Assembly (NCBI RefSeq): GCF_030409325.1
Contig: NZ_JAUFPR010000004.1
Span: 605,548-669,547, forward strand
Reading direction: 5' to 3'
DNA: 64,000 nt
From: Mucilaginibacter aquaedulcis
Lineage (GTDB): Bacteria; Bacteroidota; Bacteroidia; Sphingobacteriales; Sphingobacteriaceae
Made by a program: the position numbers and the translations under genes. The notes beneath the pieces were generated by a model. The model was given only the letters and a program-made list of their open reading frames with translations. It searched no databases and was not told the DNA's origin. Positions 8,219 to 17,045 of the stretch are shown here, one piece after another; within the stretch, counting starts at the first letter, position 1; every line of letters begins with the position of its first letter.

Positions 8219-9943
8219 ATGCTGATGAGATCGTTCATTACGTTTGTCGTAGTTTTTGCTTTTTTGCTGCTGGGCAGCAGCCTGGTACGCGCCCAGAAGG
8301 CCGATAGTACCGACCGCAAATGGTGGAAAGAGGCTGTGGTTTACCAGCTTTATCCCCGGAGTTTTAAGGATAGCGACGGCGATGGTATTGGCGATTTAAA
8401 AGGTATTATATCTAAGCTTGATTATATCAAAAGCCTGGGCGTTGATGTGGTTTGGCTTAATCCCATATACAGCTCTCCCAATGATGATAACGGTTACGAT
8501 GTAAGCGACTATCGCAACATTATGAAAGATTTTGGCACTATGGCCGATTTTGATGCCCTGCTTAAAGGCATGCATGAACGTAATATCAAGCTGGTGATGG
8601 ATCTGGTGGTAAACCACAGCAGTGATGAGCATGAATGGTTTAAGCAAAGCCGCAGTTCAAGAACCAGCCCCTATCGTGAATACTATCATTGGTGGAATGC
8701 AGAAAGAGGCCAACCTCCCTATCGCTATAGCTTGTTTGATGTGAAGCATAATGCCTGGCGATATGATTCGTTGACCAATGCCTATTACTTGCATTATTTT
8801 TCCGTGAAGCAGCCCGATCTGAATTGGGAAAATCCTAAGGTACGTCACGAGGTTTATGATATTATGAAGTTTTGGGCTGATAAAGGAATAGATGGTTTCA
8901 GGTTGGATGCCTTTCAGTTTGCAGCAAAGGATACCACCTTCCCTGCTTTTCCACAGGGATTTGAAAAAAACTTTACACAGTACTATGGGATGCAGGGGAA
9001 TTTGCATGGCTACCTGCAGGAAATGGATAAGGAGGTGCTGAGCAAGTACCCAATAATGAGTGTTGCAGAAGGCGCGGGAAATACTTTTGAAGATGCACAT
9101 AATTTGGTAGATACCAGCCGCCATGAATTAAACATGGCCTATGCGTTTGATGCGGTAGATATCGCTAAACCTGAAGGTTACAGTCTTTTAAAATTTAAAA
9201 ATGTGTTTTCAAGATGGGATAGCGCTTTTGCGGCTAACGGCTGGCTATCGGTTTTTCTGGCTAATCATGACCAGGCCAGAATGGTGAGCCGTTTCGGTAA
9301 TGACAGTCCGCAGTATCGTGACCTATCGTCAAAAATGCTCACTACTTTTATCATGACCATGCGCGGCACGCCCTATTACTATAATGGCGATGAATTAGGG
9401 ATGACCAACGCTGGCTTCACCAAAATTGAAGATTACCGGGATGTGCAAACACTTAACGAATACAAACGGCAAAAAAGCATCGGTGCCGATTTGCCTCAAT
9501 ATTTAAAACGGATTGGTTTTGAAAGCCGCGACAATGGCCGAACGCCTTTTCAATGGAATAATACCACAAATGCAGGTTTTACAAAAGGCACCCCTTGGAT
9601 AGCGGTAAATGCCAACTATAAAACTATTAATGCAGCCGCCCAGGAAAAATCACCAGCGAGCACATTAAACTATTTTAAGAAGGTTGTGAAGCTGCGCAAG
9701 GATAACCTGGTGTTGGTATATGGTAAATATACCCTGCTTGATGCTTCAAATCCTGATACCTATTCTTACACACGAGAACTGAATGGCAAAAAATTATTAA
9801 TAATGCTGAATTTCAGGGATAAAATAGCTAACGCTCAAACAGGTATAAATGTCAGTAATGCTAAGGTACTGATAGGCAACTATGAAAACCCTTCAAAAAA
9901 CGGAACCCTAAAACCATACGAAGCAGTAGTATATGAGCTTTAA
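8219..9943 (+). CDS. Secreted GH13 alpha-glucosidase (oligo-1,6-glucosidase type)
   Basis: 574 aa. A signal peptide (SFITFVVVFAFLLLGSSLVRA) is followed at once by the barrel start WWKEAVVYQLYPRSF, the classic opening of oligo-1,6-glucosidases/alpha-glucosidases. Catalytic residues are in place: nucleophile Asp230 (GFRLDAF), acid/base Glu284 (VAEGAG) and transition-state Asp351 (ANHDQ). A C-terminal beta domain closes the protein. ATG codons at 8219 and 8225 are both possible starts. It should release glucose from alpha-linked oligosaccharides in the periplasm or outside. No SusC/SusD pair is adjacent, so it is not part of a classical starch locus here. Confidence 0.93.
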   Translation: MLMRSFITFVVVFAFLLLGSSLVRAQKADSTDRKWWKEAVVYQLYPRSFKDSDGDGIGDLKGIISKLDYIKSLGVDVVWLNPIYSSPNDDNGYDVSDYRNIMKDFGTMADFDALLKGMHERNIKLVMDLVVNHSSDEHEWFKQSRSSRTSPYREYYHWWNAERGQPPYRYSLFDVKHNAWRYDSLTNAYYLHYFSVKQPDLNWENPKVRHEVYDIMKFWADKGIDGFRLDAFQFAAKDTTFPAFPQGFEKNFTQYYGMQGNLHGYLQEMDKEVLSKYPIMSVAEGAGNTFEDAHNLVDTSRHELNMAYAFDAVDIAKPEGYSLLKFKNVFSRWDSAFAANGWLSVFLANHDQARMVSRFGNDSPQYRDLSSKMLTTFIMTMRGTPYYYNGDELGMTNAGFTKIEDYRDVQTLNEYKRQKSIGADLPQYLKRIGFESRDNGRTPFQWNNTTNAGFTKGTPWIAVNANYKTINAAAQEKSPASTLNYFKKVVKLRKDNLVLVYGKYTLLDASNPDTYSYTRELNGKKLLIMLNFRDKIANAQTGINVSNAKVLIGNYENPSKNGTLKPYEAVVYEL

Positions 9944-9956
9944 TTAAGCTATGTCA

Positions 9957-10005
9957 GTTGAACAGAAAAGCCTCAAATGTATCATTTGAGGCTTTTCTGT
10001 TCAAC
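9957..10005 (+). terminator. Long perfect hairpin after the GH13 gene
   Basis: A perfect 23-bp inverted repeat with a 3-base loop (9957-9979 against 9983-10005) lies 13 bp after the stop. The core AAAAGCCTCAAAT/ATTTGAGGCTTTT has the A/T flanks of an intrinsic terminator, although the stem is longer than usual. Confidence 0.8.
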
Positions 10006-10158
10006 CGCTTTTTTCTCAGCTCCACGTTTTTGGGCAATAAATGTTAGCGACCTTTTAAATCAAAGTGGGGCATTTTACTCTTTTTCTTATTGTTTATAAT
10101 TGATCTAAATAAAAATAACCTTTAATTTTTAAGATTTTTTCTGTTTCTTCGCCACATT

Positions 10159-10177
10159 ATTTAGAATCATTCAAAAT
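10159..10177 (+). promoter_or_regulatory. Candidate Fur-type 9-1-9 operator before the TonB receptor
   Basis: ATTTAGAAT C ATTCAAAAT is an imperfect palindrome with 9-1-9 geometry (one mismatched pair), ending 3 bp before the start codon of a siderophore-type receptor. The geometry matches Fur boxes, and iron control is expected for the target. The region is AT-rich, so chance resemblance is possible. Confidence 0.35.
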
Positions 10178-10180
10178 AGC

Positions 10181-12556
10181 ATGAAGACAATCTTTACTTT
10201 TTTATCACTCTTTTTAATCAGCTTAGTCAGTTTTGCCCAACAAAACGGAAGCGTAAGCGGCGATGTGAACGCCCGCGATGGAAGCCCTGCAGCTTATGTG
10301 GCGGTTGGTGTAAAAGGGCATCAGGCCGGTACGCTTACTAATGAAAAAGGAGCTTACCACATCAATAAATTAAAACCGGGTACTTACACGCTGGTGGTAA
10401 GTGCGGTTAACCTAACACCTGAAGAAAAACAGGTTGTAATTAAACCCGGTGAAAATACAGTAGTAAACTTTACGCTGAATATTAATACCTCGCAATTGCA
10501 AGAGGTTGTAATTAACGGGAGGCAAAACAAGGTAAAGGTTGATAATCCATCGCCTTCATTGCGTTTGCAGGAGCCTTTGCTGGAAGCTCCGCAAAACATA
10601 CAGGTAGTTACCTCGCAATCACTGGCCGAGCAGCAGGTGATCAGCATGAGCGACGGGGTGATCCGTAACGTGAGCGGCGCTATAAGACAGGAACACTGGG
10701 CCGATCTGTATGCCAATATTACTATGCGTGGCTCGCAGATACAAGCTTTTCGTAATGGCTTTAACGTGGTTAACTCTTACTGGGGTCCGCTTACTGAAGA
10801 TGCCAGCTTTGTTGACCATATTGAGTTTGTGAAAGGCCCGGCAGGTTTTATGCTTGCCAATGGCGACCCAAGCGGTTTATACAATGTGGTTACCAAAAAG
10901 CCTACCGGACAGGAAAAAGGTGAATTTACCCTTACCGGAGGCAGCTACGGTTTATACCGCGCCACGCTTGATCTTGATGGCAAATTAAGTAAAGACGGCA
11001 AGCTGCTTTACCGCTTAAATCTGGCAGGGCAAAATAAAGGATCTTTTCGTGCAAACGAATATAATGATCGTTATAGCATAGCGCCCGTAATATCTTATCA
11101 GGTAGATGATCAAACTAAACTAACGGTTGAATACACCCTGCAGCACGCAAAAATGTCTGACGTGGGTTCATATTATGTTTTTGGTACAGGTGGTTATGCA
11201 ACTTTACCGGCCAACTTTACCATGAGCCCTCCGGGCCTTGCACCAACAGTTATTAATGACCACAGCTTGTTTGTGAACCTGCAGCACCAGTTAAACAGTC
11301 ACTGGAAACTGACTGCTCAGGCTGCATATTTTAACTATGGCCAGCAAGGTTCAGATATGTGGCCAAGTGCCGTTAACCCTGATGGTACCATACTTCGGGC
11401 TATCAGCATCTGGGATGCGAAAAGCACTATGGCACTGGGGCAGGCCTTTTTAAATGGCGATGTAACAACAGGCCAGGTACATCACCGCATCTTAGGCGGC
11501 ATCGACATCGGTAACAAAAAATATGATGCCGATTGGAGCCAGGGCCATGAACTGGATACCGCAGGTGCACTTTTTAATACCAAATTGCCTGTTTACGGTC
11601 CGCCGGTAAATGGATACCCGGTTTGGGATCGCAGTCAGAATATCGAAGCCCGCTCGGCACTGGGAGGTGGTCATATCGAACAGCAATATACCGGTATTTA
11701 TGTGCAGGACGAATTAGGTTTCCTGAACAACAAAGTTCGATTAACACTGGCCGGCCGTTATACATATGTACAGCAGTCTGAGTGGGGCGGTTCACCTTAC
11801 AATGCCAAAAGGGTTACGCCACGTATCGGTTTAAGTGTATCGGTTGATGATCAAACGTCGGTTTATGGCTTACGCGATGAGGCTTTTATCCCACAATCTG
11901 GCAGGGTTGCCGTGGGTACAGTAAAACCAATTACCGGTAACAACACCGAGTTTGGTATTAAACGCGACTGGATGGATGGCCGTTGGAACACTACTTTATC
12001 TGTGTATCGTATTATTAAAAATAATGAGCTTACAGCCGATCCTAATGCCTCACCAAACTCAGGTCTTAGCGTAATTTTAGGGCAAAAACGCTCACAAGGG
12101 ATTGAGTTTGACCTTCGTGGTGAAATTGTTAACGGACTTAACTTAACCGCCAACTACGCCTATACCGATTCAAAGGTAACCAAGGTTACTCCTGGCGTGC
12201 CTGATATTAATGTTGGCGATGTGGTTCCGGGTTTTGCCAAGCATGTTGTTAATACATGGTTGAGCTATCGCCTGCAGCAAGGTCCGCTGAAAGGTGTGGG
12301 AGCCAATGCAGGTTTTACGGCCTATCTTAAACGTGCAACTGATACCTGGAGCGATACGGATGTAAGGTTACCAAACTACTTTAAGGTTGATGCAGGTTTA
12401 TTTTGGGAAGGCAGCAAAATGCGTATAGCAGCTAATTGCTTTAATGTACTCAATAAATACCTGTACAGCGGGTCATATTATTCATACCTCAATGCTTTTT
12501 ACTGGCAGGCCGAGGCTCCAAGAAACTATCGTTTGTCAATTGCCTATAAATGGTAA
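10181..12556 (+). CDS. TonB-dependent siderophore receptor
   Basis: 791 aa: signal peptide ending SLVSFAQ, a carboxypeptidase-like domain (residues about 22-105, SVSGDVNARDGSPAAYV... NEKGAYHINKLKPGTYTLVV), a plug domain (LEAPQNIQVVTSQSLAEQQ, then ITMRGSQIQAFRNGF and FVKGPAGFMLANGDPSGLYNVVTKKP), then a 22-strand-type barrel ending APRNYRLSIAYKW. This is the ferrichrome/TonB siderophore receptor type, which imports Fe(III)-siderophores across the outer membrane using TonB energy. No SusD, PepSY or siderophore synthesis gene is adjacent. A possible Fur site lies directly before it. Confidence 0.93.
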   Translation: MKTIFTFLSLFLISLVSFAQQNGSVSGDVNARDGSPAAYVAVGVKGHQAGTLTNEKGAYHINKLKPGTYTLVVSAVNLTPEEKQVVIKPGENTVVNFTLNINTSQLQEVVINGRQNKVKVDNPSPSLRLQEPLLEAPQNIQVVTSQSLAEQQVISMSDGVIRNVSGAIRQEHWADLYANITMRGSQIQAFRNGFNVVNSYWGPLTEDASFVDHIEFVKGPAGFMLANGDPSGLYNVVTKKPTGQEKGEFTLTGGSYGLYRATLDLDGKLSKDGKLLYRLNLAGQNKGSFRANEYNDRYSIAPVISYQVDDQTKLTVEYTLQHAKMSDVGSYYVFGTGGYATLPANFTMSPPGLAPTVINDHSLFVNLQHQLNSHWKLTAQAAYFNYGQQGSDMWPSAVNPDGTILRAISIWDAKSTMALGQAFLNGDVTTGQVHHRILGGIDIGNKKYDADWSQGHELDTAGALFNTKLPVYGPPVNGYPVWDRSQNIEARSALGGGHIEQQYTGIYVQDELGFLNNKVRLTLAGRYTYVQQSEWGGSPYNAKRVTPRIGLSVSVDDQTSVYGLRDEAFIPQSGRVAVGTVKPITGNNTEFGIKRDWMDGRWNTTLSVYRIIKNNELTADPNASPNSGLSVILGQKRSQGIEFDLRGEIVNGLNLTANYAYTDSKVTKVTPGVPDINVGDVVPGFAKHVVNTWLSYRLQQGPLKGVGANAGFTAYLKRATDTWSDTDVRLPNYFKVDAGLFWEGSKMRIAANCFNVLNKYLYSGSYYSYLNAFYWQAEAPRNYRLSIAYKW

Positions 12557-12584
12557 AAGATCTTTTATTTGGTTTAATATCGAA

Positions 12585-12614
12585 GTCTCCGGGTGAAAAT
12601 CCGGGGGCTTTTTT
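12585..12614 (+). terminator. Intrinsic terminator of the TonB receptor gene
   Basis: An 8-bp GC-rich stem with two G-U pairs (12585-12592 with 12601-12608), an 8-base loop and a T6 run, 28 bp after the stop codon. Confidence 0.7.
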
Positions 12615-12707
12615 GTTTAATAAAGTATCTGTGTTAAATAAATATGGATGTTGCTGCAACGAATAGGTCAAAACGAGGGTCTTTTATGTAAACCAAACTT
12701 AAGCTAT

Positions 12708-13751
12708 ATGAAACCATACTTTTTACTATTTGTAATGGCCTGTAAGGCAATTACCGCCACGGCACAGGATAGTGATAACAGAACACCCTACCTCACCAAA
12801 TCATTAGCGAACGATGCTATTAACAGCGTTGTAGTAAATACATCGGCGGGAGGAATCTCAGTTAGCGGCCGCAGCGGCGAGGCACCAAGGGTTGAAGTTT
12901 ATATCAGGGGAAATAACAATCGTGAACTTTCAAAAGAAGAGATCAAAAAACGTTTGGATGAGGATTATGACCTGAGCATTGATGTTGTTAACCACGAAGT
13001 ACGTGCTAATGCCAAAGCCAAACATGATCATACCGACTGGAGACAATCAATCAGCATCTCCTTTAAAATATTTGTTCCGCAGCAAACATCAACAATGTTA
13101 AGAACCAGCGGTGGCGGTATCCGTTTGGATAATTTAAAGGGCAACCAAAACTTTACTACCAGCGGCGGCGGCTTACAGGTTGACAAACTTAGCGGCATGA
13201 TCAAAGGGGTAACCTCAGGCGGCGGTATACAGGTTTCAAACTCTGATGATAACATTAACCTGGAAACCAGCGGTGGCGGCATCATAGCCAAAAATTGCTC
13301 AGGGAAGATCAGACTGGAAACCTCAGGCGGCGGTTTACAGCTTGAGGGCTTAAAAGGAAATATCAATGCCACCACCAGCGGTGGCGGTGTTCAGGGTAAT
13401 AATATTACCGGGGAACTGATCACCAGTACCAGCGGTGGTGGCATTGATCTGAAACAGATGGATTGCAGCTTAAGCGCTTCAACAAGTGCCGGCAGCCTGC
13501 ACGCGCAGATGAAACAGGTTGGCAAATATTTAAAATTAGAGGCCAGCTCTGGAAATATTGATCTGCAGTTGCCCTTGAAACAGGGCCTTGATCTGGATAT
13601 AACAGGCGACAGGGTAAACCAACACCCTACAACAATTAGCAACTTTAGCGGAGCCTGGGAAAAAGACCGTATCAAAGGAAGTGTAAATGGTGGTGGTATC
13701 CCCGTTAAGGCAGATGCATCCAGCGGAAATATAAATGTCAGCTTTAATTAA
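12708..13751 (+). CDS. Secreted DUF4097-type beta-solenoid protein
   Basis: 347 aa from the ATG at 12708 (MKPYFLLFVMACKA, a signal peptide ending ATAQ). An earlier ATG at 12648 is in frame but would bury the signal peptide, so it is rejected. After a head domain, the protein has eight turns of an 18-residue repeat, each carrying TSGGG (last one TSAGS), then ASSGNIDLQL and ASSGNINVSFN. This is the DUF4097/adhesin-like beta-helix fold widespread in Bacteroidota, of unknown molecular role. It lies downstream of the TonB receptor but after a terminator, so co-transcription is not assumed. Confidence 0.82.
   Translation: MKPYFLLFVMACKAITATAQDSDNRTPYLTKSLANDAINSVVVNTSAGGISVSGRSGEAPRVEVYIRGNNNRELSKEEIKKRLDEDYDLSIDVVNHEVRANAKAKHDHTDWRQSISISFKIFVPQQTSTMLRTSGGGIRLDNLKGNQNFTTSGGGLQVDKLSGMIKGVTSGGGIQVSNSDDNINLETSGGGIIAKNCSGKIRLETSGGGLQLEGLKGNINATTSGGGVQGNNITGELITSTSGGGIDLKQMDCSLSASTSAGSLHAQMKQVGKYLKLEASSGNIDLQLPLKQGLDLDITGDRVNQHPTTISNFSGAWEKDRIKGSVNGGGIPVKADASSGNINVSFN
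13104..13535 (+). repeat. Eight 54-bp in-frame repeats in the solenoid gene
   Basis: The Thr codon of the TSGGG motif recurs at 13104, 13158, 13212, 13266, 13320, 13374, 13428 and 13482, spaced exactly 54 bp each time. Codons vary between copies (AGC/TCA, GGT/GGC), so this is an old protein-level repeat, one solenoid turn per unit, not a recent DNA duplication. Confidence 0.9.
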
Positions 13752-13772
13752 CTGATCTGATTAATTACGCAA

Positions 13773-13810
13773 CAAAAAAGCCCCGCTCCCAAAAGAGCGG
13801 GGCTTTTTTG
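13773..13810. terminator. Bidirectional intrinsic terminator
   Basis: A perfect 16-bp stem (13773-13788 with 13795-13810) with core AGCCCCGCTC/GAGCGGGGCT, flanked by A6 and T6, between the convergent DUF4097 and metallo-beta-lactamase-fold genes. Confidence 0.9.
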
Positions 13811-13822
13811 TTTTCAGCTGAT

Positions 13823-15109
13823 TTACTGTGCGGCCTTAGCAGCGTAAGGGCCAAAGATGCTTTTTACAGGGATGGATGGCACACTATCATCAAGGATGAT
13901 CACGTAATATTGCCTACCTCCAGGTAATACCCGCACCACAATATGGCCTTGCAGACTTTTGTAGGCCTGTTTGATGAGATCGCCTATTACCAGTTCATTG
14001 GCTTCCATCATGTTGGTGGCAAACAGGTCGCGCTTGGCAGTGTACAGGTAGGGTGATGTTATCCTGATCAGCGTTTCATGGCCGGGATGGTCGGCTGTCC
14101 ATACCTGTTCAAGCCATACGCTTGGTTGCAGGGTTTTAATAAGGTTTTCATTCACAGCATCGCGGTTACCGTGATGGTCCATAGTGGCAACATCTACAGA
14201 ACCTACGGCCTTTGCTATAGGTGTTTCTACATCGCGCCAGGCTGGGTCACCCAAAAACACATTGCCGGGGCTATCTCCGCCGTTATAATATGCAAACGGT
14301 CCATAATGAATTACCAGCACGTTGCTCAGTGCATTTTCATCGGGCCATGTTTTTCTGTCGAGCGAATCAACCGGCGGAAAATGCTGTACTACCAAACTGT
14401 CTTTACCGGTCCAGATCCATCCGTTTGATTTTACGTTTTGCACATAAAAGGTTGGATAACTTGAAGCCTGATGCTGCAATCTGACCTGCGAGGCAGAACC
14501 TGCCTTAAAGAATTGTGCTTGCATTCCTTTTTTTGATGCTGCAGTAATAAAGTCCTGGTAGTTGGTCCAGGTTTTTTTGTAATTCATTTCTGCAGGCAGG
14601 CGTTTTAATGCCGCGGTAAGGCTTACCGGGTAATTATAATCGCGCTGCAAAAGGTAATGTATCGGTAACAGGCTACCTACCCCGGTAATACCAGTGAGCG
14701 CATATTGCTTATCGGCAGACAGGGGTGCGCCGGGATAATAACTGCCGAAGTGGTCGTCATGAAAATGGGTGATAAGGGCATAATCGATCCTGGTTTTTTC
14801 TTTTTGAGGAGCTACCTGTTTAATATAATCCACTATCCACTCGTACGGGTGTTTACTGTCGTTAGGCCGCATGGGCGTATTGCGTTTTGATGTGGTACGG
14901 GCATTGGTAGGGTCAAGTTCACCGGCATCCAGTACCATGGTGGTGCCATCAGGAAATATAAAGAACGATGCATTCCCGCGGCCGGTATTAATATGATGCA
15001 AATCCATATAACCCTCCTTCCATTCGGGTAATGATTTACCTACGGTTGCTACCTGGGCCCTGCCGCCAAAATGCACCAACAACAGACAGCATATGATCAA
15101 TTTTTTCAT
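13823..15109 (-). CDS. Secreted metallo-beta-lactamase-fold hydrolase
   Basis: 428 aa with a short signal peptide (LIICCLLLVHFGGRA). The zinc motif HxHxDH appears as THFHDDHFG, and TMDHHGNRD downstream supplies another metal His. The ComEC-like opening HHINTGRGNASFFIFPDGTTMVLDAGE supports membership in the MBL-fold superfamily. The reaction cannot be named: the closest style is the ComEC/Rec2-like hydrolase domain, but the DNA-uptake channel part is missing. Stands alone, convergent with the DUF4097 gene. Confidence 0.85.
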   Translation of the reverse strand: MKKLIICCLLLVHFGGRAQVATVGKSLPEWKEGYMDLHHINTGRGNASFFIFPDGTTMVLDAGELDPTNARTTSKRNTPMRPNDSKHPYEWIVDYIKQVAPQKEKTRIDYALITHFHDDHFGSYYPGAPLSADKQYALTGITGVGSLLPIHYLLQRDYNYPVSLTAALKRLPAEMNYKKTWTNYQDFITAASKKGMQAQFFKAGSASQVRLQHQASSYPTFYVQNVKSNGWIWTGKDSLVVQHFPPVDSLDRKTWPDENALSNVLVIHYGPFAYYNGGDSPGNVFLGDPAWRDVETPIAKAVGSVDVATMDHHGNRDAVNENLIKTLQPSVWLEQVWTADHPGHETLIRITSPYLYTAKRDLFATNMMEANELVIGDLIKQAYKSLQGHIVVRVLPGGRQYYVIILDDSVPSIPVKSIFGPYAAKAAQ

Positions 15110-15257
15110 AGGAATGAGGGATAAAATGATAATAAAGCAGATGCTTTTAGCTTACTAAATTAAAAATATTGAACGGGGAATAGCGGAGTCAGTATACTTT
15201 TCAGAGAATGTTAATAGCCGCGTGATATTGCGTTAACTTACAAGGCAAACAAACCAA

Positions 15258-16481
15258 TCAGAGCTTATTGATTTTCCGTTGAATGGCCATTTTGTTGGCT
15301 TCTGTTTTAGCAAGTGACAGGGCGATTTTGAAATTCGTTTCTGCCTTTTCAGGATCAACACCGGTATAAAGTTCACCAAGCAGGGCAAAGTAAAAATGAT
15401 TGTTTGTGAGGTTTAGTTTTTCGGCCTCGGCAATGGCCTCAGATTTGCTTTTCGCTTTTGAAAGGGCATACGTACGATTAAGGGCCGCTATGGGCGAATA
15501 TGCTATTTGCAGCAGGTGGTTATATAACTGTAATATGTGCTCCCATTTTTCCTGGGTATCAGCTTTTTGGGTATTCCAGTAAGCGATGCCTGCTTCGAGG
15601 TGGTATTTTGAAAGTTGGTTTCCGCTTGCGGCGCGAGTTAAAAAATATCCTCCTTTACCAACCAGGTCGGTGCTCCAGAGATCGGTATCCTGATCTTCAT
15701 ACAAAATAAGTTCGCCGGCATCGTCTACACGGGCATCAAACCTCGATGCATGAAAACACATCAGGGCAAGCAGCGCGTTTACCTGTGCTTTATTGGTGCC
15801 GGGGTTTTCAACAAGCATGGTACATAGCCTCATGGCTTCCAGGCAAAGCTCTTTACGTACTGTTTTATTCTGGCTGATAGAATAATAGCCCTCGTTGAAT
15901 AATAAATAAATGGTGGTAAGCACGGTTGATAAGCGCACATCCATTTCGGCATCGGCGGGTAGTTCGATGCTGATTTGTGCTTCCCTGAGTTTTTCTTTAG
16001 CCCGGAAAAGCCTTTTGTTGATGGTTTCTTTACCCGTTAAAAAAGCATCCGCTATTTCCTCAATACCAAAGCCGCAAAGTATACGTAACGATAAAGCGAT
16101 CTGTGATTCCGGTGATATGGCAGGGTGGCAGATGGCAAACATCATTTGCAACTGACTATCATTGATGTTTTGTGGCGAAAGGTCTATTTCCAAAATTTCT
16201 TCATCGGCAAAGTCTTTTAGTTCTGCAGTAATTTTGCCGGTGAAAAGATTATCGCGCTGCAAATAGTTTTTGGCCTTGTTTTTTGCTACGCTATACAACC
16301 AGGCTGTGGCATTGGCAGGTACACCATTGATACCCCATGTTTGCGCGGCGGTAAGGAAGGTTTCGCTGGCAATATCCTCGGCAATCTCTATTTGTGCAAA
16401 TCCAAAACGCTTGCCCAGCACAGTAACAATTTTACTGTACTCGGTACGGAATAAATGAGGTATAAGCTCTGCAGATTGCAT
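15258..16481 (-). CDS. ECF42-like RNA polymerase sigma factor with C-terminal extension
   Basis: 407 aa from the ATG at 16481 (MQSAELIPHLFRTEYSKIV); an in-frame ATG at 16514 would add 11 residues encoded by a hairpin. Region 2 is at about 10-75 (AEDIASETFLTAAQTW, then ATAWLYSVAKNKAKNYLQ) and region 4 at about 115-170 (LSLRILCGFGIEEIADAFL). The remaining 230 residues are a helical TPR-like/DUF6596 extension (AALNRTYALSKAKSKSEAIAEAE). This layout, together with a neighbouring YCII/DGPF gene, is that of ECF group 42, which has no anti-sigma factor and is thought to be controlled through its own extension. Confidence 0.88.
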   Translation of the reverse strand: MQSAELIPHLFRTEYSKIVTVLGKRFGFAQIEIAEDIASETFLTAAQTWGINGVPANATAWLYSVAKNKAKNYLQRDNLFTGKITAELKDFADEEILEIDLSPQNINDSQLQMMFAICHPAISPESQIALSLRILCGFGIEEIADAFLTGKETINKRLFRAKEKLREAQISIELPADAEMDVRLSTVLTTIYLLFNEGYYSISQNKTVRKELCLEAMRLCTMLVENPGTNKAQVNALLALMCFHASRFDARVDDAGELILYEDQDTDLWSTDLVGKGGYFLTRAASGNQLSKYHLEAGIAYWNTQKADTQEKWEHILQLYNHLLQIAYSPIAALNRTYALSKAKSKSEAIAEAEKLNLTNNHFYFALLGELYTGVDPEKAETNFKIALSLAKTEANKMAIQRKINKL

Positions 16482-16490
16482 AGTAAAAAG

Positions 16491-16512
16491 GCCCCTGCAT
16501 GCAAGCAGGGGC
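16491..16512 (-). terminator. Attenuator-like hairpin directly before the sigma factor start
   Basis: An 8-bp GC stem (GCCCCTGC/GCAGGGGC) followed, on the minus strand, by CCTTTTTACT and then the sigma ATG. It fills the 41-bp gap between the YCII gene and the sigma gene. It could end transcripts after the YCII gene or mask the ribosome site of the sigma gene. Confidence 0.55.
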
Positions 16513-16522
16513 ATTGGTTTGT

Positions 16523-16876
16523 TTAATCTTCTTTGTTATGTACGCCAGAAATTTTTCTGACTTCAACACTGTTGCCTTCACCTTTTAGCATGGGGCATCC
16601 TTTTGCAAGGCTTACGGCTTCGTCAAAATCTTTTGCTTTAATAGTTATAAAGCCTGCAATGGTTTCTTTTATTTCGGCATAGGGGCCGTCGGTTATTACA
16701 TTGTTTGGCAATAATACCCGGCCTTCTGTTGAAAGGCCTATACCTCCGCTGAATTTATTTTGGGCAGCAATGCCCCCTACCCAGTCATGATATTGTTTCA
16801 TGTAAACTTCTAATTGCTCAGGTGATGGTGTTTGCATGGTGTTATCCATGCGAAACAGTAATACAAACTTGTCCAT
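16523..16876 (-). CDS. YCII-related (DGPF) domain protein
   Basis: 117 aa, cytosolic, ferredoxin-like fold. The family motif reads DGPYAEIKE at the centre, preceded by WVGGIAAQNKFSGGIGL. DGPF proteins are found linked to ECF42 sigma factors in many phyla; their biochemical role is unknown. It is upstream of the sigma gene on the same strand and separated by a small hairpin. Confidence 0.88.
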   Translation of the reverse strand: MDKFVLLFRMDNTMQTPSPEQLEVYMKQYHDWVGGIAAQNKFSGGIGLSTEGRVLLPNNVITDGPYAEIKETIAGFITIKAKDFDEAVSLAKGCPMLKGEGNSVEVRKISGVHNKED

Positions 16877-17003
16877 TTTAATACGATTTAACAGGTTAAT
16901 AAATATATGAATTATACCCCCATATCAAATGAGATGAGCGGAATAGGACATCGCTGCGAAAAAATAATTAACTTATTGAATACAATGAAATTGACGCCTG
17001 TTT

Positions 17004-17032
17004 TTTGCAACATCAGATTTTTCCTATCTTTC
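17004..17032 (+). promoter_or_regulatory. Bacteroidota-type housekeeping promoter of the serine hydrolase gene
   Basis: TTTG at 17004-17007, then 17 bp, then TATCTTTC at 17025-17032, close to the TTG-N17-23-TAnnTTTG pattern of Bacteroidota sigma-70-like promoters. The start codon follows 13 bp later, giving a very short leader. Confidence 0.45.
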
Positions 17033-17045
17033 GTTTTTTTTAACA

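Noticed and set aside
8657..9124. 155-aa minus-strand ORF
   Set aside because: Shadow of the GH13 catalytic domain.
12648..12707. Upstream ATG for the DUF4097 gene
   Set aside because: Would add 20 polar residues before a clear signal peptide; the ATG at 12708 is preferred.
13028..13450. Regularly spaced repeats suggesting a CRISPR array
   Set aside because: The 54-bp period is in frame and encodes TSGGG solenoid turns with synonymous changes; no direct DNA repeat/spacer structure.
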